A program made the position numbers and the translations under genes. Under the pieces are notes generated by a model. The model saw nothing but the letters and a program-made list of their open reading frames with translations. It was not told where the DNA came from and searched no databases. A DNA stretch of 64,000 bases, taken from assembly GCF_029278605.1 (NCBI RefSeq), contig NZ_CP119574.1:682001-746000 (forward strand), read 5' to 3'. Below, in pieces: positions 59,861 to 64,000 of this stretch; the stretch's first letter is position 1; every line of letters starts with the position of its first letter. Source of the stretch: Cupriavidus sp. WKF15. GTDB lineage: Bacteria; Pseudomonadota; Gammaproteobacteria; Burkholderiales; Burkholderiaceae.

Positions 59861-60229
59861 CTAGTTATTCGATCCTAGTGCACGAAGAGAGCCATGCGCA
59901 GGAGCGTGGCGGCCGAAGAGAAGTCTCCACCAGGAAGTGGATGTCCCTGCTCCTACATCCCCAGTCGGGCAAGGGCTGACGAACGAGACATCGACAGCCG
60001 CTCTTGCTGTGCGCAGGATTGTGACGTCGTCGTAGTCGCCGGGGGCGTCGATGGTTTCACGGGGCAGATCAGCAGGGTAGATGACAGAAAGGATTTCGTA
60101 AATTGCATTTTCGCTGTCGAACGGGCCAAGCCGGCAGATGCACGCCGTCGGGTCAACCTCCGCAAAGTACCAATTGCGGGGGCTGCCGTGATAAATGACG
60201 ATGACGGTAGTGGGATAATCTGTTGGCAT
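59861..60229 (-). CDS. hypothetical protein, 122 aa
   Basis: From MPTDYPTTVIVIYHGSPRNW, with AAGGTGAGG seven bases upstream. The first half is beta-rich (YFAEVDPTACICRLGPFDSE NAIYEILSVIYPADLP); the second half (VSFVSPCPTGDVGAGTSTSW) looks disordered. No family recognised. It lies just outside the inverted 5' end of the ABC-transporter gene. Confidence 0.6.
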   Translation of the reverse strand: MPTDYPTTVIVIYHGSPRNWYFAEVDPTACICRLGPFDSENAIYEILSVIYPADLPRETIDAPGDYDDVTILRTARAAVDVSFVSPCPTGDVGAGTSTSWWRLLFGRHAPAHGSLRALGSNN

Positions 60230-60489
60230 TTTCCTCACCTTTTCAAGAAGGCCGGTACGATACCCGGAAACCCCGGAAGAAATCACTTCAAATCGGCATA
60301 GAGGTCCAGTCAAAGAGACTGGCCAGTCACGCGATTAGTCCGGTCAATCCGGAAGGAAAATAACGGAGTGTCGCCGGCGAGAATGGGACGCGGATTCCCT
60401 GCGTTCAATCGGCAGCAAGCACTGCATCGGATTATGGCACGGACTGTGCGCTGGCGGACGGCGCCCGTCTCGAGTGTGAGCTATATATA
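60230..60489. other. intergenic, left of the inverted ABC 5' segment
   Basis: No gene recognised. It should contain the left breakpoint of the inversion near 60490. Confidence 0.4.
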
Positions 60490-60722
60490 ACCTTGGCCGC
60501 CAATGCCGATGTAAATTCCCCGGATTGCTGGTTGAACAGTACATTGGTTTCGGTTTGCCCCAACAGCAACAGTATCAACAGAACAAGCAAGCCAACTGCC
60601 ATCCATTTATCCCGTGAGAACCAGTAAGGCTTCGCAATGGCCCAGAATCGAGTCCACAGATGACGGCTGGAAGCGCCAATACTGTTCTCATACGCTGGAC
60701 TGATCTCCATCACAAAGTGCAT
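60490..60722 (-). pseudogene. inverted 5' segment of the ABC transporter gene
   Basis: The minus strand encodes the start of an SbmA/YddA-type permease: MEISPAYENSIGASSRHLWT RFWAIAKPYWFSRDKWMAVG LLVLLILLLLGQTETNVLFN QQSGEFTSALAA. In intact homologues this is directly followed by the segment now found on the plus strand from about 60728 (ILILAVPIYAFYYYVRNK). The two parts are back to back, so the first 65 or so codons have been inverted, with loss of a few residues at the joint. Confidence 0.72.
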
Positions 60723-60727
60723 CTACA

Positions 60728-62202
60728 TTCTGATCCTGGCGGTGCCGATCTATGCATTTTACTATTATGTTAGAAATAAACTCGGCATTCGCTGGAGGCG
60801 CTGGCTGACCAACCACTATCTGGACGGATATTTCAAGGACAGGATTTTCTACAAACTCAATTCAGATGCCACGATGGACAATCCGGATCAGCGGATGACG
60901 GAGGACATCAATACGTTTACGCAGCAGTCTCTATATTTTCTGTTGGTCAGCATGGGTGCGCTGCTGCAACTCATTGCATTTAGCAACGTCCTGTGGTCGA
61001 TCTCCAGGTCGCTTGTTCTCTTTCTTGTTCTCTACGCCGTCGCTGGCACCTCGATATCGATATATTTCTTCGGGCGAGTCCTGATTGGTCTGAACTTTTA
61101 TCAGTTAAAGCGGGAGGCGGATTTTCGATTCAGCCTGATCCGAATTCGTGAGAACGCTGAGTCTATTGCGTTCTATCGGGGTGAAGCTCAAGAGTCTTTT
61201 CATGTGCGGGGCCGTTTTGAACAGGCCTTCCGCAACTTCAACAAACTCATCAACTGGCAGCTGAATCTGAACTTGTTTCAGTATGGCTATGGCTTCCTGA
61301 CCATCATGCTGCCCAGCGCCATTGTCGCTTCGCGCGTCCTTTCGGGCGAGCTCGAAGTCGGTCGCGCCATTCAGGCTGCCGGTGCGTTTGCGGCCATACT
61401 GAGCGCATTGGCCGTGATCGTTGACAATTTTGAAAACCTGAGCCGATTTGTGGCGGGGCTGGATCGACTGGACACATTCTCCATCTCCCTGACCAGGAAG
61501 GCGGCAGCCTCCCCGAATGCAGGGGGCACGATCAAAGCCATGCAGGACTCCCGCCTGGCGCTAGCACATGTCACCTTGCAGACGCCGAATCATGAGAGGA
61601 CGCTGGTCAGGGACTTGACCGTGTCGATCAACCCGGGAGAGGGGCTGCTCATTGTCGGTGCCAGCGGAGGTGGGAAGAGTTCTCTGATGCGCGCGATCGC
61701 GGGCTTGTGGAGCTGCGGCACGGGATGCATCATGCGGCCCAAGCCGGACGAAATGTTGTTTTTGCCGCAACACCCTTACATGGTGGTCGGCAGCCTGCGC
61801 AACCAGCTGCTGTATCCGAACAACCATGATAGGGAGATATCCGACGAGGAACTCCTGCTGCTGTTGGAGATGGTCAACCTGCCGGATATCGTCGGCAGAT
61901 TTGGCGGGCTGGACGCGGAGCTGGATTGGGGCAAAGTGTTGTCCGTTGGAGAGCAACAGCGCCTCACGATCGGGCGTGTACTCCTCGCAAAGCCGCGCTA
62001 TGCCATGCTCGATGAGGCTACCAGCGCCTTAGATATTGGCAACGAGGAAGGTCTGTACTTGCAGCTGGCCCGTATGCCGACGACGCTTGTCAGCGTCAGT
62101 CATCGACCCACACTCCTTAAATATCACCACCAGGTTCTGGAGTTGCCCGGGGACGGGAGATGGCAACTGCATCCGACCAGAGACTACCGCTTTGACTGGT
62201 AG
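60728..62202 (+). pseudogene. SbmA/YddA-type ABC transporter, body without its 5' end
   Basis: Four or five remaining membrane helices (SLYFLLVSMGALLQLIAFSN, LVLFLVLYAVAGTSISIYFF, FLTIMLPSAIVASRVLSGEL) and a complete ATPase: Walker A GASGGGKSS, Q-loop region FLPQHPYMVVGSLRNQLLYP, signature LSVGEQQR, Walker B YAMLDEATSALD, H-loop VSVSHRPT. The family exports or imports peptides and vitamin-like substrates as fused permease-ATPase homodimers. It lacks a normal start; GTG at 60742 could begin a truncated protein missing the first two helices. See the inverted segment just upstream. Confidence 0.78.
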
Positions 62203-62214
62203 TGCCTCCCAAGG

Positions 62215-62270
62215 ATCCGCTTCATCCGGCCAGGGCAAGCTGCGACGCGCAGACCCTGCAGACCGTACCA
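62215..62270 (+). repeat. 55-bp fragment of the downstream desaturase gene
   Basis: Bases 62215-62270 match 63349-63404 inside the desaturase gene (TCCGCTTCA..., GGCTGCGACGCGCAGACC core) with about six mismatches. A partial duplication, perhaps the trace of an earlier tandem copy. Confidence 0.6.
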
Positions 62271-62461
62271 CATGCCGCCTTGCCGCGCCGCCAGTCATCC
62301 AATGTGGTGTTGACCGCTACCGTACAGACGTTTCCGTGTCGTGTGTGACAAAGTGGCACTACCCCTGCGAATAGCCATGGGCACCTCGCATGGTATGTCC
62401 GCGCGGACAGATTCACATCGCGCCTGCAATTCATGCAGGGGAATAGTTCAAGGAGCGCATT

Positions 62462-62536
62462 ATGAATAACATCATCTGGCTTGTCGGGGCCGTCGTCATC
62501 GTTTTGTTCGTGCTTGGATACTTCGGATTGAGATAG
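62462..62536 (+). CDS. 24-aa membrane peptide
   Basis: MNNIIWLVGAVVIVLFVLGY FGLR, preceded by AAGGAG. One transmembrane helix with a short basic tail. Very short conserved proteins of this pattern (M-N-x-I-I-x-x-V-G-x-x-V-I-V-L-x-x-L-x-F-F-G-L-R) are common in proteobacteria and often not annotated. Role unknown; it may be co-transcribed with the desaturase. Confidence 0.6.
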   Translation: MNNIIWLVGAVVIVLFVLGYFGLR

Positions 62537-62603
62537 AGCTTTCTGGAGCTCGGACAGATCTTTGAGGCTTATCGACGCCGAAACTGTTGCGAAGGAGCCG
62601 GCG

Positions 62604-63782
62604 ATGCACTTCGGTTTGCTTAGTCTCCCCTGGTGGGGTTACCCGCTTGTGACGCTGGGCTTGACCCACGTCACCATCGCGTCGGTCACGATTTTCCTGC
62701 ACCGTCACCAGGCCCACCGCGCCCTCGATCTGCATCCCATCGCCAGCCATTTCCTGCGCTTCTGGCTGTGGCTGACCACCGGTATGGTGACCAGGGAGTG
62801 GGTGGCGATCCATCGCAAGCACCACGCCAAGTGCGAAACCCCGGAAGACCCGCACAGCCCGCAGTTCTACGGCATTTGGCGAGTGCTGTTGGAAGGTGCC
62901 GAACTCTATCGCAGTGAGGCCAGGAACGCTGCAACGCTGGAGAGGTATGGGCACGACACCCCCGATGACTGGATTGAGCGCAATCTTTATGCGAAGCACG
63001 TCGGGCTAGGGATCGGCATCATGCTGGTGATCGACCTGGTACTGTTCGGCCCGATCGGACTGAGCATCTGGGCTGTGCAGATGCTGTGGGTCCCGTTCTT
63101 CGCTGCGGGCGTGATCAACGGCATTGGGCACTACTGGGGCTACCGCACGTACGCGCCAAATGACACTTCCACGAATATCGTGCCGTGGGGCATTCTGATC
63201 GGCGGCGAGGAACTGCATAACAACCATCATGCCTACGTCAGCTCAGCCAGGCTGTCCAGCAAGTGGTGGGAAATTGACCTTGGTTGGGTGTACATCCGCT
63301 TGCTGGTGGCGCTCCGTCTTGCCAGGGTACGCAGGGTGGCGCCAAAGATCCGCTTCAATCGGGCCAGGACAGGCTGCGACGCGCAGACCCTGCAGGCCAT
63401 CTCCACGCACCGCTACCACGTACTGGCCAAGTTCGCCAGCACCCTGCGGAAAACCGCATTGGGGGAAATCCGCACCCTGCGGGCTCGTGCCCTACTGGGT
63501 CTGAATGAGGCCAAGGCGAAGGAAGCGCTCAAGCACTGGCTACAAGGGGAGGCGGGCGCCCTACCGGCGCGTGAGCGCGCAGTCCTGCACCAGGCCCTGC
63601 ATGCCAGTGCGTTGCTGCGCACCGTCTACGCGATGCGCCAAGACCTCACCGCGTTGTGGAGCCGCTCTGCCATCCCGGAGGAGCAACTGGTCAAGCAGCT
63701 GGAAGACTGGTGCCGGCGCGCCGACCAAAGCGGAATCCGCGCGTTGCAGGAGTTTTCCGGGAAGCTCCGCTGCTATGCCTGA
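62604..63782 (+). CDS. acyl-lipid/acyl-CoA fatty-acid desaturase
   Basis: 392 residues from MHFGLLSLPWWGYPLVTLGL with GAAGGAG upstream. Three histidine boxes of the membrane di-iron desaturase: HRHQAHR, HRKHH and HNNHH, with WGYRTYAPNDTSTNIVPWG between. At least three membrane segments. The C-terminal 150 residues (ALKHWLQGEAGALPARERAV, LEDWCRRADQSGIRALQEFS) form a helical extension, seen in the Delta9-type desaturases of this order. It inserts a double bond in fatty acyl chains, useful for membrane fluidity at low temperature. Confidence 0.88.
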   Translation: MHFGLLSLPWWGYPLVTLGLTHVTIASVTIFLHRHQAHRALDLHPIASHFLRFWLWLTTGMVTREWVAIHRKHHAKCETPEDPHSPQFYGIWRVLLEGAELYRSEARNAATLERYGHDTPDDWIERNLYAKHVGLGIGIMLVIDLVLFGPIGLSIWAVQMLWVPFFAAGVINGIGHYWGYRTYAPNDTSTNIVPWGILIGGEELHNNHHAYVSSARLSSKWWEIDLGWVYIRLLVALRLARVRRVAPKIRFNRARTGCDAQTLQAISTHRYHVLAKFASTLRKTALGEIRTLRARALLGLNEAKAKEALKHWLQGEAGALPARERAVLHQALHASALLRTVYAMRQDLTALWSRSAIPEEQLVKQLEDWCRRADQSGIRALQEFSGKLRCYA

Positions 63783-63799
63783 CTATTGGGAGACATGAA

Positions 63800-63958
63800 A
63801 TGACATTGGGAACAATACTATTGATCGTGCTCATCTTACTGCTGATCGGCGCGTTTCCAGCCTGGCCGCACAGCCGGGGGTGGGGCTACGGTCCCAGCGG
63901 TGGTCTTGGGCTGGTGCTGGTAATCCTGCTCGTACTGTTGCTGATGGGCAAGATATAG
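63800..63958 (+). CDS. DUF3309 small membrane protein, copy 2
   Basis: 52 residues: MTLGTILLIVLILLLIGAFP, AWPHSRGWGYGPSGGLGLVL, VILLVLLLMGKI. Same length and layout as the protein at 49032. GGGAG is ten bases upstream and the start lies 18 bp after the desaturase stop, so they probably form one operon. Confidence 0.85.
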   Translation: MTLGTILLIVLILLLIGAFPAWPHSRGWGYGPSGGLGLVLVILLVLLLMGKI

Positions 63959-64000
63959 CGCGTTGCGCCGAGGTCGCGCTACTGACGCCGTTCATGAGGC

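Overview
The window looks like an accessory or plastic stretch of a high-GC betaproteobacterial replicon, most likely Burkholderiaceae of the Cupriavidus/Ralstonia type. The indications are the codon use, the KfrA/H-NS pair and tyrosine-recombinase debris typical of megaplasmids and integrated elements, the Hsp20-Hsp20//CbpA-CbpM cluster, a poly(3-hydroxybutyrate) depolymerase-type esterase, and a 2.85-kiloresidue NdvB-type cyclic glucan synthase. This placement is inference from protein character only; no rRNA or tRNA gene was recognised.

Layout. 1-2.1 kb: end of a non-specific endonuclease, a hypothetical, an FMN-split-barrel (HugZ/PNPOx-like) protein and a Nudix hydrolase. 2.4-3.6 kb: a broken IS3 element fused to a fragment of an IS30-type element. 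3.7-12 kb: small stress-type genes (UspA with a clear sigma70 promoter, an ACT-domain protein, a cysteine-cluster protein), a group-2 RpoD-like sigma factor translationally coupled to a 55-residue protein, a DUF1275 permease-like gene whose frame runs through a TAG into a DUF1232 domain, an HPr-like protein lacking both phosphorylation sites, a dead HicB-type gene and a HIT hydrolase. 12.3-15.4 kb: a large class A penicillin-binding protein. 15.75-21 kb: an intact IS5 element in integrase/KfrA debris, a VapBC-type toxin-antitoxin pair, and a kfrA-H-NS operon behind a perfect inverted repeat. 21-27 kb: small accessory genes, many with single frameshifts (DUF1643, a phage-type gene, a cytosine methyltransferase), ending in a transglutaminase. 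27.5-36 kb: a SagB-type oxidase, transposase and protease fragments, and repeated small-protein families including an inverted two-gene duplication.

36-49.2 kb is a coherent stress/envelope module: an MgtA-type P-type ATPase, an IS110 element, two Hsp20 chaperones divergent from CbpA/CbpM, a CopG-type regulator beside a PHB-depolymerase-like esterase, a 171-bp MITE, DUF1345, and a run of minus-strand small envelope/stress proteins (glycine-zipper 172-residue protein, Ysc84 lipoprotein, OsmB-like lipoprotein, CsbD, DUF3309). 49.5-58 kb is ndvB, followed by a Crp/Fnr regulator. 59-64 kb has a DUF1488 gene, a frameshifted paralogue of a gene at 35.4 kb, an SbmA/YddA-type ABC exporter whose 5' end has been inverted, a 24-residue membrane peptide, a fatty-acid desaturase and a second DUF3309 gene.

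Three things recur. (1) Small protein families occur in several dispersed copies (about 83-86 aa; 172 aa glycine zipper; 78-86 aa YRGF proteins; DUF1488; DUF3309). (2) Many genes are broken by one- or two-base indels, several in G runs, so either the region is decaying or the assembly carries residual indel errors. (3) At least six transposon families have left intact or partial copies. Chaperones, UspA, membrane desaturase, periplasmic glucan, Mg transport and envelope lipoproteins together suggest adaptation to envelope, heat and osmotic stress; that functional reading is inference.
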